DNA of 7,970 nucleotides from Pseudomonadota bacterium (GCA_021812505.1 JAKANG010000044.1:1-7970), one strand, 5' to 3'. Positions 1-6,285 are shown, numbered from the stretch's first letter. Program-made: numbers and translations. Notes: generated from the sequence alone by a model not told the origin.

Positions 1-1
1 G

Positions 2-259
2 CAGGAACAACTCGCTGAAATAGAAGTCGAGGGCCAATCCGGGGCCGGATTGGTAAAAGTGGCGATGACCTGCCGCCACAATGTTAAACGTGTATCCATA
101 GATGCATCGCTGTTAGCCGACGACAAGGACATGCTGGAAGACCTGCTGGCAGCAGCCTTTAATGATGCGGTGCGGAAAGTTGAAGCTACTACTCAAGAAA
201 AAATGGGCGCAGTTACGGCCGGCATGCCGTTGCCTCCAGGAATGAAACTGCCGTTTTAA
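2..259 (+). CDS. ybaB: YbaB/EbfC nucleoid-associated protein, 5' end missing
   Basis: The reading frame is open from position 2 and ends at TAA 257-259, giving 85 visible residues. Family members are about 107 residues, so roughly 22 N-terminal residues lie outside the window. Visible family hallmarks are the [10 protein letters not shown] strand, the [12 protein letters not shown] helix, [11 protein letters not shown], and the C-terminal LPPGMKLPF. YbaB/EbfC forms small dimers that bind DNA and is nearly always encoded just upstream of recR, as here. Two things are odd. The codon usage (GTT, GTA, TTA, ACT, CAA, CCA) is much less GC-biased than in recR and the later genes. The wording of the protein ([31 protein letters not shown]) matches my memory of betaproteobacterial YbaB better than alphaproteobacterial YbaB. 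A TTG at 50 is only an internal codon. The identification is firm; the foreign origin is inference. Confidence 0.93.
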   Translation, partial: QEQLAEIEVEGQSGAGLVKVAMTCRHNVKRVSIDASLLADDKDMLEDLLAAAFNDAVRKVEATTQEKMGAVTAGMPLPPGMKLPF

Positions 260-263
260 ATTT

Positions 264-283
264 GCCACCCGCAAGCGGGTGGC
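264..283 (+). terminator. Hairpin after ybaB, possible attenuator or terminator
   Basis: A perfect inverted repeat starts 4 bases after the ybaB stop: an 8-bp stem (264-271 with 276-283) closed by the four-base loop CAAG. It is GC-rich and stable but is followed by GCCCCTCG rather than a T-run, so it is not a canonical intrinsic terminator. It could reduce read-through into recR or protect the ybaB 3' end. Confidence 0.4.
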
Positions 284-319
284 GCCCCTCGCACTGGCTC
301 GGCGTCGCGTTCGCTCCTA

Positions 320-334
320 GCGCCCTTCGGGCGC
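320..334 (+). other. Small GC hairpin just upstream of the recR ribosome binding site
   Basis: GCGCCC (320-325) and GGGCGC (329-334) form a perfect 6-bp stem around the three-base loop TTC. It ends 4 bases before the AAAGAGG-type ribosome binding site at 339-345. It may shape the recR leader, or it may be part of a small palindromic repeat filling the gap between ybaB and recR. No function can be shown from the sequence. Confidence 0.4.
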
Positions 335-352
335 AGCTAAAGAGGTTGTTTG

Positions 353-958
353 ATGGCGGAACGCATCGCCGGCCCCGAGATCGAGCGGCTGATTCAGCTG
401 CTCGCCCGCCTGCCGGGCCTGGGCCCGCGTTCGGCCCGACGCGCCGCCCTGCATCTCATCCGCAAGCGCGAAGAACTGCTCGGGCCCTTGGCCGAGGCGA
501 TGCGCGTTGCGAAAGACAGGATCGTGACGTGCTCGGTCTGCGGCAATGTGGACACCGCCGATCCCTGCAGCATTTGCGCCGACGCCCGGCGCGACTCGAG
601 CGTGCTGGTGGTGGTGGAGACGGTCGGCGACCTCTGGGCCCTGGAGCGCGCCGGCGTGCTCAACGCCCGCTACCACGTGCTCGGCGGCGCGCTGTCGCCG
701 CTCGACGGAATCGGGCCAGACGACCTCAATATCGCGAAACTGGTGGGGCGGGTCGCCGAGGGGGGAGTGAAAGAGGTGATCCTCGCCGTCAACGCCACGG
801 TCGACGGTCAGACCACCGCCCATTACATCACCGAGCTGCTCGGTCCCTGTAATGTCAAATGCACCCGCCTCGCCCATGGCGTGCCGGTCGGAGGCGAACT
901 CGATTATCTCGACGAGGGCACGCTGGCGGCGGCGCTGCGCAGCCGGACGGATTTATGA
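353..958 (+). CDS. recR: Recombination mediator RecR
   Basis: RecR acts with RecO (and RecF) in the cytoplasm to load RecA onto single-stranded DNA at gaps. The product is 201 residues, the usual family length. In order it shows a helix-hairpin-helix region ([13 protein letters not shown], about residues 20-32), a four-cysteine zinc finger (C60, C63, C72, C75, as CSVC and CSIC), and a Toprim domain from about residue 83 (VLVVVET, then GDLWALE). The late GQTTAHYI and [16 protein letters not shown] blocks are highly conserved in alphaproteobacterial RecR. The ATG at 353 is chosen because the ribosome binding site AAAGAGG (339-345) sits 7 bases upstream; an in-frame TTG at 350 is less likely. 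It lies 93 bases after ybaB, the common ybaB-recR order, but differs from it sharply in codon usage. Confidence 0.97.
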   Translation: MAERIAGPEIERLIQLLARLPGLGPRSARRAALHLIRKREELLGPLAEAMRVAKDRIVTCSVCGNVDTADPCSICADARRDSSVLVVVETVGDLWALERAGVLNARYHVLGGALSPLDGIGPDDLNIAKLVGRVAEGGVKEVILAVNATVDGQTTAHYITELLGPCNVKCTRLAHGVPVGGELDYLDEGTLAAALRSRTDL

Positions 959-971
959 AGAACACGTTCTT
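958..971. other. Short palindrome at the end of recR
   Basis: AAGAAC (958-963) and GTTCTT (966-971) flank a central AC, beginning in the recR stop codon, with two more T's (972-973) on the + strand. The stem is too AT-rich and the loop too small for a convincing terminator. It is the only candidate 3' end signal I see for recR. Confidence 0.25.
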
Positions 972-1091
972 TTCGCGAAGCACGGTCGTCGCCGAGGGTA
1001 GAAGCAATTCGTCCTGAAAAACCAATGAATTGTCTCAGAGACGGTTGGCTCTGACCGTCGATGATCCGAAATTGGCGCTTCAAACCGTAAC

Positions 1092-1115
1092 GGCGGGGAC
1101 CGGGGCCGGACCGCC
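1092..1115 (-). terminator. Weak GC-rich hairpin downstream of the small membrane protein gene
   Basis: GGCGG (1092-1096) and CCGCC (1111-1115) can pair, with inner CCGG/CCGG pairing. This places a hairpin immediately after the minus-strand stop codon at 1117-1119. The following minus-strand bases (GTTACGGTTTG) are only mildly T-rich. It is a possible terminator in the convergent gap with recR, with low confidence. Confidence 0.25.
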
Positions 1116-1116
1116 C

Positions 1117-1437
1117 TTAATTGGCGTCATCGGATCGCGCGCGCGAGTCGGATTTCCAATTCCAAATGATAGTGCTAGCGCCTCCCGCAAAAAGGAGCAC
1201 CATCGCGATATGCATCGCCGTCAAAAACGTCACAACCCAAGGGCTCGTCGAAAACGCAAATGTCACCCCTCCTGAATGGTATCGATTCGGAAGATACATG
1301 GTCCCGGTCGAGAACAGTTGCCAAAGCTGTGAGCAGGAATACGCTGTAATAGCGAGGCCCGACAGCGGCATCCACCACGACGACCGAATCTTTAGGCGGG
1401 CGACCCGCCGCTGTTCGGCCATTTCTTCCGGCGACAT
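1117..1437 (-). CDS. Small two-helix membrane protein of unknown function
   Basis: I do not recognise this gene. It encodes 106 residues: a charged N-terminus (EEMAEQRRVARLKIR), a first hydrophobic segment at about 22-42 (starts WWMPLSGLAI), a loop containing NRYHSGG, a second hydrophobic segment at about 66-92 (PWVVTFLTAMHIAMVLLFAGG), and a charged tail. The positive-inside rule suggests both ends are cytoplasmic. Support for it over the overlapping frames is the two clean membrane segments and a GGGA-type ribosome binding site 6 bases before the ATG. A weak TTGCAC-17-TAGCTT promoter-like pair lies upstream on the minus strand at about 1486-1514. It follows yidC by 148 bases on the same strand, where engB/yihA is often found in Alphaproteobacteria. 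Its GC content is visibly lower than that of yidC or recR. It could be a lineage-specific gene or a recent insertion. Confidence 0.6.
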   Translation of the reverse strand: MSPEEMAEQRRVARLKIRSSWWMPLSGLAITAYSCSQLWQLFSTGTMYLPNRYHSGGVTFAFSTSPWVVTFLTAMHIAMVLLFAGGASTIIWNWKSDSRARSDDAN

Positions 1438-1585
1438 TCTGCTTCCCGTCTCGAAATGGACGGCAAACGGTCACGTCCGAAGGCAAAGCTACCATTCGGA
1501 TAAGATCGGTGCAACGCCTGCATCGGTTCGACCTCTGCCCGCTTAACAAGGCCCGTTTCCGAACCAATCGTCAGATTTGAACCGT

Positions 1586-3367
1586 CTAGCGCGAAAAAGT
1601 CTTGCGAAGGTTGTCGAACAATTCAACCTTCACCCCGGCCTGCTTCATGATCAAGGCCTGCTGGGCGACGGAAAGGACGTTGTTCCAGGTCCAGTAGATC
1701 ACCAGACCCGCCGGGAACGAGCCGAGCATGAAGGTGAAGATCACCGGCATCCAGGCGAACATGGTTTTCTGCACCGGATCGGTCGGCTCGGGGTTCATCT
1801 TCATCTGAACCCACATCGACACGCCCATGATCAGCGGCCAGACGCCGAGATGCAGCAGATGGCCGAAAGCCGGCATCGCGGTCGGGTCGAAGGGCAGCAG
1901 GCCAAAGAGATTGAAGACATTGGTCGGATCGGGCGCGGACAGGTCCTTGACCCAGCCGAAGAAGGGCGCCTGTCGCATTTCGATGGCGACGAACAGAACC
2001 TTGTAGAGCGAAAAGAACACCGGGATCTGGATCACCATCGGCAGGCAGCCCGACACCGGATTGATCTTCTCGCGCTTGTAAAGCTCCATCATCTCCTGCT
2101 GCTGCTTCATCTTGTCGTCGGGATAAAGCTCCTGCAGCGCCTTGATCTTGGGCTGGACCTCCTTCATCCGCGCCATCGACAGATAGGAACGGTTGGCGAG
2201 CGGAAAGAACAGGCCCTTGACGATCAAGGTGATGGCGATAATGGCGACGCCGAAATTGCCGAACAATTTGTACAGCGTCTCCAGCAGCCAGAACATCGGC
2301 CGGGTGATGAAAAAGAAATAGCCCCAGTCGATCAGCAGATCGAGCTTTGTGACGCCCTGCTGCTTCTCGTAATATTCGAGAAGGTTGGATTTCTTGGCGC
2401 CGGCGAACAGGCGCGTCGACAGGACCATCTGGGCGCCGGGCGCCAGAGTCTTGGCTTCGCCGAAAGCGTCGGACTGATATTGCGGCTGCGCGCCGGGGAA
2501 TTCGCGGAACCAGCCCTTGTATTTTTCGCTCGCGTCGGGAATGACGGCGGTCGCCCAATATTTGTCGGTGAAGCCGAGCCAGCCGCCGGTGGCGTATGAG
2601 TCGGTCGGCAGAACCTTGGCGTTGTTGGTTTCCTTGGAAATCGCCTTGTAGGTGAGTTCGGTCGAAGGCTGGTCGGCGCCGATCACGCCGATGAAGCCCT
2701 CGTGCAGCACGCTGTAGCCCGAGGTTTTTGGCTCGCCCTGACGGGTCACGCTGGCGTCGGGGAAGAAGGAGACGGCCGCCTTGCCCCGGTTCTCGATCGT
2801 GTCGGTCACCGTGAACAGGTAATGGTCGTCCACCGAAATCTTGCGCTTGAACAGGAGGCCGGAGCCGTTGTCGAAATTAAGCGTGAGCGGCGTCGACGGG
2901 GTGAGCTTGTCGCCCTCGGCGGTCCACAGCGTCTCGGAGCCGGGCAGTTTCAGCGTTTCGCCGGCCTGCGCGACATAGTGGAAATCGACGAAATAGGCGT
3001 CCGGCGCACCGGCGGGCGAGAGCAGGACGATATTCGGGCTCTTGGGGTCGGTCGTCTCGCGGTAGTCGCGCAGCGACAGGTCGTCGAGCCGCGCGCCTTT
3101 CAGGGCGATCGAGCCGAACAGGCTCGGCGTGTCGATGGCGACGCGCCTGCTCTGCGCGAGCGCCTCGGCGCGGCTCTGCGCCTGCGCGACCGGAGCGAGG
3201 CCCGGCGCGGCGGCCGGATTGGGGTTGGCGGCTTCCATCTGCTGAAGCTGGGCCGTGGTATGGCGGGCCTCGTGGATTTTGGGCGCGCCGTAGAAATGGT
3301 TCCAGCCGAGGATGACCAGGAGCGACAAGGCCATGGCGAGGAGAAGATTGCGGGTGTCCTGCTGCAT
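1586..3367 (-). CDS. yidC: Membrane protein insertase YidC
   Basis: YidC inserts and folds inner-membrane proteins, alone or with the Sec translocon. The 593-residue product has the gram-negative layout: an N-terminal membrane anchor (about residues 7-23, after MQQDTRN), an alanine/glutamine-rich linker, a large periplasmic domain (about 75-340), then the conserved insertase core. Core segments lie at about 350-366, 371-391, 441-461, 507-524 and 540-570. Core signatures are MFWLLETLY, the charged membrane residue K384 in [11 protein letters not shown] (lysine is what I expect in alphaproteobacterial YidC), the cytoplasmic hairpin [24 protein letters not shown], and [10 protein letters not shown]. 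The ATG at 3367 is chosen by family alignment. The frame extends further upstream but there overlaps rnpA. Start and rnpA stop are separated by 2 bases and no strong ribosome binding site is visible, so translational coupling to rnpA is likely. Confidence 0.97.
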   Translation of the reverse strand: MQQDTRNLLLAMALSLLVILGWNHFYGAPKIHEARHTTAQLQQMEAANPNPAAAPGLAPVAQAQSRAEALAQSRRVAIDTPSLFGSIALKGARLDDLSLRDYRETTDPKSPNIVLLSPAGAPDAYFVDFHYVAQAGETLKLPGSETLWTAEGDKLTPSTPLTLNFDNGSGLLFKRKISVDDHYLFTVTDTIENRGKAAVSFFPDASVTRQGEPKTSGYSVLHEGFIGVIGADQPSTELTYKAISKETNNAKVLPTDSYATGGWLGFTDKYWATAVIPDASEKYKGWFREFPGAQPQYQSDAFGEAKTLAPGAQMVLSTRLFAGAKKSNLLEYYEKQQGVTKLDLLIDWGYFFFITRPMFWLLETLYKLFGNFGVAIIAITLIVKGLFFPLANRSYLSMARMKEVQPKIKALQELYPDDKMKQQQEMMELYKREKINPVSGCLPMVIQIPVFFSLYKVLFVAIEMRQAPFFGWVKDLSAPDPTNVFNLFGLLPFDPTAMPAFGHLLHLGVWPLIMGVSMWVQMKMNPEPTDPVQKTMFAWMPVIFTFMLGSFPAGLVIYWTWNNVLSVAQQALIMKQAGVKVELFDNLRKTFSR

Positions 3368-3369
3368 GT

Positions 3370-3756
3370 TCACTTGTCTTGCTTGCGGCCGCCGGCCGGC
3401 AGGTTGGAAGGCCGGCTCTCGCCCGCCCGATTGATTTTCTTGAGCGCGCGCAGAAATTCGCCGCGCAAGTCTTCGAAGGAGGCGGTCAGGGCCTCGCGCC
3501 GGGCCGCCACGACATAGTCGCAAACGGGAGCGAAGGCCGACGCCTCGGTCAGCCGCGCGACTTCGCGCAGGCGGCGGCGGATGCGGTTGCGCACGACCGC
3601 CTTGCCGACCTTTTTGGTCACGGTGAAGCCGACGCGGGCGCTTTCGTCATCTCCCGACGCCTCGCGCTCGCGCGCCTGAAGCACGAAATTGCGCAGGTGC
3701 TGGCGGCGCCCCTTGGCGGCCGCGACGAAATCGGCGCGTTTCTTGAGCCGCAACAC
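3370..3756 (-). CDS. rnpA: Ribonuclease P protein component
   Basis: RnpA is the basic protein subunit that assists the RNase P RNA in maturing tRNA 5' ends. The product is 128 residues, normal for the family. It begins [10 protein letters not shown], continues with FVLQAR and [12 protein letters not shown] (about 40-51), and carries the signature [10 protein letters not shown] at residues 56-65. I chose the GTG start at 3756 because GGAAAGGA lies 7 bases upstream and the family's conserved LKKRADF begins right after it. A longer frame reaching ATG 3843 would add 29 residues spanning the hairpin at 3787-3810 and is unlikely. The neighbours are rpmH 118 bases upstream and yidC 2 bases downstream, the classical bacterial order. 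The tail after residue 110 ([15 protein letters not shown]) looks poorly conserved. Confidence 0.95.
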   Translation of the reverse strand: MLRLKKRADFVAAAKGRRQHLRNFVLQAREREASGDDESARVGFTVTKKVGKAVVRNRIRRRLREVARLTEASAFAPVCDYVVAARREALTASFEDLRGEFLRALKKINRAGESRPSNLPAGGRKQDK

Positions 3757-3786
3757 GCCAGAGTCCTTTCCACCCAAAACACAACG

Positions 3787-3810
3787 ACGCACGCCGGGAC
3801 TGGCGTGCGT
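3787..3810 (-). terminator. Strong hairpin between rpmH and rnpA, likely attenuator or processing site
   Basis: Perfect 9-bp arms (3787-3795 and 3802-3810) enclose a six-base loop. Read on the transcribed minus strand, the stem is followed by CGTTGTGTTTT, a moderately T-rich stretch, and then by the rnpA ribosome binding site. This resembles a leaky intrinsic terminator. It would let L34, needed at ribosomal stoichiometry, be made in excess over RnpA. It could also act as an RNA processing or stabilising site for the rpmH transcript. Confidence 0.55.
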
Positions 3811-3874
3811 GGAAATATTCTGGCCGTCCTGCTGACGGGTCATGGCATGGGCCGGTCGGGCCGGCGCAGGCGCG

Positions 3875-4009
3875 TCAGGCCGAAAGGCGCTTGCGGCCGC
3901 GCGCGCGGCGGGCGTTGAGAACCTTGCGGCCGCCGACGGTGGCCATGCGGGCGCGGAAGCCGTGACGGCGCTTGCGCACGAGTTTGGAAGGCTGGTAGGT
4001 CCGCTTCAC
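3875..4009 (-). CDS. rpmH: 50S ribosomal protein L34
   Basis: This 44-residue, highly basic protein of the large ribosomal subunit begins [10 protein letters not shown], continues [11 protein letters not shown] and [18 protein letters not shown], and ends RLSA. It matches L34 over its whole length and has the standard alphaproteobacterial size. The start codon is GTG (4009), supported by a GGAG ribosome binding site at 4017-4020, 7 bases upstream. It is the first gene of the minus-strand rpmH-rnpA-yidC cluster, with a recognisable promoter at 4145-4174 and a leader of roughly 130 bases. Confidence 0.98.
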   Translation of the reverse strand: MKRTYQPSKLVRKRRHGFRARMATVGGRKVLNARRARGRKRLSA

Positions 4010-4144
4010 GGGAATGCTCCGGTTATTCTTGGCGCGTGGCCGCCGGGCCGAACGCCGCCATAGGGGTCGAGGCTCGCGGGCGCTGTTCCTGCCGGTTTCA
4101 ACGGCAAAAACGACCCCGGCGCGAGGCCGAAAATCGCGAGCGGC

Positions 4145-4174
4145 CTTATAGGGTCATGGGCCCGGAAAAGTCAA
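4145..4174 (-). promoter_or_regulatory. Sigma-70-type promoter of the rpmH-rnpA-yidC cluster
   Basis: On the minus strand TTGACT (4169-4174) is followed after 18 bases by TATAAG (4145-4150), or after 17 by CTATAA. Both are close to the alphaproteobacterial housekeeping consensus. Transcription would start near 4138, leaving a leader of about 130 bases before the rpmH GTG. The GC-rich leader contains several short complementary blocks but no leader structure I recognise. Confidence 0.7.
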
Positions 4175-4224
4175 CGCGACGGGCGGGGGAATCTCGACGC
4201 CGGGCGCTCTTGCCTTTATTGCCA

Positions 4225-4239
4225 GAACAAAGTAAGAAC
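4225..4239 (+). promoter_or_regulatory. LexA (SOS) operator, GAAC-N7-GAAC
   Basis: GAAC at 4225-4228 and GAAC at 4236-4239 are separated by exactly seven bases. This is the direct-repeat LexA operator of Alphaproteobacteria (GTTC-N7-GTTC on the other strand), which differs from the palindromic E. coli box. It lies 30 bases before the start codon of the 86-residue gene, a normal place for a repressing operator. I could not define an equally clear -10/-35 pair for this gene. The rpmH promoter's -35 is 50 bases away on the other side, so its repression by this site is less likely. I saw no second perfect copy in the window. Confidence 0.7.
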
Positions 4240-4269
4240 ATTCTCGGCGATACTTTTCTGGAGGCGCCG

Positions 4270-4530
4270 ATGGCGCGAAGCCTGTCACTCACTCTTCATT
4301 CCGGCGGCGCCCGGCCGCTGTCCGCCGACTGGCGCGACTGGCTCGATCTTTTGCCCGAGGATTGGCGCGAAATATACGAGGAGCGGGCCGCGCTGATCGA
4401 ATATGACGGCGGGGAAAAGCGCGCGACCGCCGAGCGCCGCGCCTTCGAATGCGTGATCGATCAGGCGGGAATCGCTTTCTGGGGACGGCTGGGCGCGGAC
4501 GCTGGCGAAAAGCGCGCCGCTGTGACCTGA
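4270..4530 (+). CDS. Small protein of unknown function, probably SOS-regulated
   Basis: I do not recognise a named family. The 86-residue soluble protein has an aromatic, acidic middle (DWRDWLDLLPEDW, about 20-32), followed by EERAALIEYDGGEKRATAERRAFE at 37-60, broken here only by description: an ERAA motif, an EYDGG motif and an AERRA motif. Similar wording occurs, from memory, in small alphaproteobacterial and plasmid or phage-related proteins, often near DNA metabolism genes; this is a weak hint. The ATG at 4270 has a perfect GGAGG ribosome binding site 5 bases upstream (4260-4264), and the start lies just after the LexA box. The longer frame from 4036 would run through the rpmH promoter and is rejected. 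The methyltransferase gene starts 33 bases after its stop, so the two are probably co-transcribed. No membrane segment or signal peptide is seen. Confidence 0.72.
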   Translation: MARSLSLTLHSGGARPLSADWRDWLDLLPEDWREIYEERAALIEYDGGEKRATAERRAFECVIDQAGIAFWGRLGADAGEKRAAVT

Positions 4531-4563
4531 TGGAAGCCTGATTCGATCCGGCCTGCGCGCGCA

Positions 4564-5772
4564 ATGCCCCAAAAACTGACCTTTTACGAATTCTTCGCCG
4601 GAGGCGGCATGGCGCGCCTTGGCCTCGGCGACCAATGGACCTGTCTGTTCGCCAATGACATCGACGCCGACAAGGCCGCCGCCTATCGCGCCAATTGGGG
4701 CGGCGCGGAATTGGCCGAAGGCGACCTTGCCGCCATCGAGGCGCGTCAGATTCCCGGCAGGGCCGATCTCGCCTGGGCGTCCTTTCCCTGTCAGGACCTG
4801 TCGCTCGCCGGCAGCGGCAAGGGCATGGGCGCGGCCCACGACGCTGTGAAAACCCGCAGCGGCGCCTTCTGGCTGTTCCACGAAAAAATGCGGGCGCTCG
4901 CCGCCGAAGGCCGCAGCCCCCGCGCCATCGTGCTGGAAAATGTGGCCGGCGTGCTGAGCTCTCATGGCAAGCGCGACTTTTGCGCGCTGGTCGAGGCTCT
5001 TGACGGCCTTGGCTACCGCGTCGGCGCGCTCACGCTCGACGCGCGCTGGTTCACACCGCAATCCCGCCCGCGCGTCTTTTTCGTCGCCGCGCGGAAATCC
5101 CTGTTCGGTCCTCTGGCGCGCGAGGATGACGGCCTGATCGCGGGGAGTCCTCATCCGCTCTGGACCTCCGCCTCGCTGCGCGCCGCTTATGGCGCCCTGC
5201 CGAAGGTTCTGGCCGAAAACTGGATCTGGTGGCGCCTGCCGGAGCCGGCGCGCCGCAACGCCGATCTCGCCGATCTGCTCGAAGACGCGCCCGCCGGGGC
5301 GCCCTGGCGGGCGCCTGCCGCCACCGAGCGCCTTCTGGCGCTGATGACGCCATCCCATCGCCGGAAAATCGAAGAGATTCAGCAAATCGGCGCGCGCGCC
5401 GTCGGCGCCGTCTATCGCCGCACCCGCGTCGACGAAAGCGGCGCGAAACGACAAAGGGCGGAAGTTCGCTTCGACGGTCTCGCCGGCTGCCTGCGCACCC
5501 CGCGCGGCGGCAGTTCGCGCCAGACCATTCTGGAAGTTCGTCAGGACAGCATCCGCGCCCGCCTGCTCTCGCCGCGCGAAGCGGCGCGACTCATGGGTTT
5601 GCCCGACTCTTACATTCTGCCCCGGAATCCCGGCGCGGCATACGAATTATGCGGCGACGGGCTCTGCGTCCCGGTCGTTCGCCATCTCGCCGAACACCTC
5701 CTACAACCTCTGCTGCGGCGTGAAGCTTCCGGTCTGTGCGAGGCGAAGGACAAACCCTTCGCAGCCGCGTAA
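4564..5772 (+). CDS. DNA (cytosine-5-)-methyltransferase, apparently solitary
   Basis: The enzyme transfers a methyl group from S-adenosylmethionine to C5 of cytosine in a specific DNA sequence that I cannot deduce. All core motifs of the family are visible in its 402 residues. Motif I is FYEFFAGGGMARLG (7-20), the cofactor site. Motif IV is FPCQDLS with catalytic C76. Motif VI is the ENV at 125-127. Motif VIII is QSRPR (166-170). The target recognition region falls at about 200-310, motif IX is near GCLRTPRGGSSRQTI, and motif X is GDGLCVPVV (364-372). It looks intact. The ATG at 4564 is required because motif I begins 6 residues later, yet no clear ribosome binding site precedes it, so translation may depend on the upstream gene. 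Neither neighbour resembles a restriction endonuclease or Vsr repair nuclease. Codon usage is as GC-rich as in neighbouring housekeeping genes, arguing against very recent acquisition. The LexA box upstream suggests damage-linked expression. Confidence 0.95.
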   Translation: MPQKLTFYEFFAGGGMARLGLGDQWTCLFANDIDADKAAAYRANWGGAELAEGDLAAIEARQIPGRADLAWASFPCQDLSLAGSGKGMGAAHDAVKTRSGAFWLFHEKMRALAAEGRSPRAIVLENVAGVLSSHGKRDFCALVEALDGLGYRVGALTLDARWFTPQSRPRVFFVAARKSLFGPLAREDDGLIAGSPHPLWTSASLRAAYGALPKVLAENWIWWRLPEPARRNADLADLLEDAPAGAPWRAPAATERLLALMTPSHRRKIEEIQQIGARAVGAVYRRTRVDESGAKRQRAEVRFDGLAGCLRTPRGGSSRQTILEVRQDSIRARLLSPREAARLMGLPDSYILPRNPGAAYELCGDGLCVPVVRHLAEHLLQPLLRREASGLCEAKDKPFAAA

Positions 5773-6011
5773 GGAATTTGTTGCGCTGCAGTCATATCAA
5801 GTCTTATTCGAAGACATAAATATACAGCTTTTTCCGATTCGATGATTGACGTCGTAATTCGGCTCGCTTAGAGGTTTCGTAAACAGTGGGCGCGATAAGA
5901 GCTCAACAATCAAAGCCCAGAACATTTTTCGGCCTCGACCATAATCTGACCGTCATATTGTTTTGCTATAGCGCCGGCGTTGCGAAACGACCTGGCGCAG
6001 AAGAGACCTCC
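5773..6011. other. AT-richer intergenic region between methyltransferase and DUF6894-like genes
   Basis: No convincing gene is seen in these 239 bases. A weak hairpin (GTCTT 5801-5805 with AAGAC 5811-5815) lies after the methyltransferase, with a T-run only 14 bases further on, so it is a poor terminator. TTGACG (5846-5851) followed after 17 bases by TAGAGG, and a separate GCTATAG near 5965-5971, are possible promoter elements for the downstream genes; neither is strong. The composition is clearly more AT-rich than the coding regions on both sides. Confidence 0.4.
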
Positions 6012-6233
6012 ATGCAGATTTATCATTTCCAGACGATCGATCCGACAGGCGCCCGCCGCGATGTCCAATCGCTGCGGCTCCCCGATCTCGCCGCCGTGTG
6101 GCGGGAGATCGAGGTTCTGGCCGCCAGCCAGTCGCGCGGCGGCCAGATTCGCGTGACCAACGAGGCTGGCGGCATCGTCGTGCTGGTCGGGGTCTCGACC
6201 GCCCGCAGGCTTCAGGCCCGCCCCGCCGCCTGA
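6012..6233 (+). CDS. Small DUF6894-like protein
   Basis: The product has 73 residues. It opens with a short strand (MQIYHFQTID), then DPTGARRD, a helix starting LPDLAAVWREIEVLAAS (about 23-39), and a strand pair QIRVTNEAGGIVVLVGV (about 45-61). This order matches, from memory, the small DUF6894 proteins common in Hyphomicrobiales (an aromatic first strand, then 'LPD.. A' and 'DE.G..V'), whose function is unknown. The family assignment is tentative. The ATG at 6012 is preceded by AGAAGAG about 6 bases upstream. A longer in-frame extension to 5886 has no family support and AT-rich, non-coding-like composition. It is soluble, with no signal peptide. It lies 52 bases upstream of apaG and may share its transcript. 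Confidence 0.7.
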   Translation: MQIYHFQTIDPTGARRDVQSLRLPDLAAVWREIEVLAASQSRGGQIRVTNEAGGIVVLVGVSTARRLQARPAA

Positions 6234-6285
6234 GCAGGTCAAAATTTTGCTCGACGCCGCGCCGCCGCCAAGGCAAATTCGCCTC

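Noticed and set aside
1121..1567. Open frames on both strands overlapping the small membrane protein (1121-1546 plus, 1175-1567 minus)
   Set aside because: Neither shows membrane segments, domain motifs or a good ribosome binding site; the 1117-1437 minus frame has all but a known domain.
1577..3517. Long plus-strand open frames opposite yidC (1577-2599 and 2702-3517)
   Set aside because: They are rich in His, Arg, Gln and Gly with no family-like pattern, and mirror the codon bias of yidC, which is unmistakable on the other strand.
3757..3843. Upstream extension of rnpA to ATG 3843
   Set aside because: It would translate the strong hairpin and the ribosome binding site of the GTG start, and the family begins at the LRLKKRADF block.
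4009..4270. Replication origin with DnaA boxes near rpmH
   Set aside because: In many bacteria rpmH adjoins dnaA and the origin, but I found no TTATCCACA-type boxes and no dnaA gene here.
4285..5454. A 389-residue minus-strand open frame opposite the methyltransferase
   Set aside because: It runs antisense to a complete methyltransferase and the 86-residue gene, has no recognisable motifs, and is expected from high GC at third codon positions.
5886..6011. Upstream extension of the DUF6894-like protein to 5886
   Set aside because: The added 42 residues have no family support and lie in AT-rich intergenic-like sequence; the ATG at 6012 starts the conserved part.
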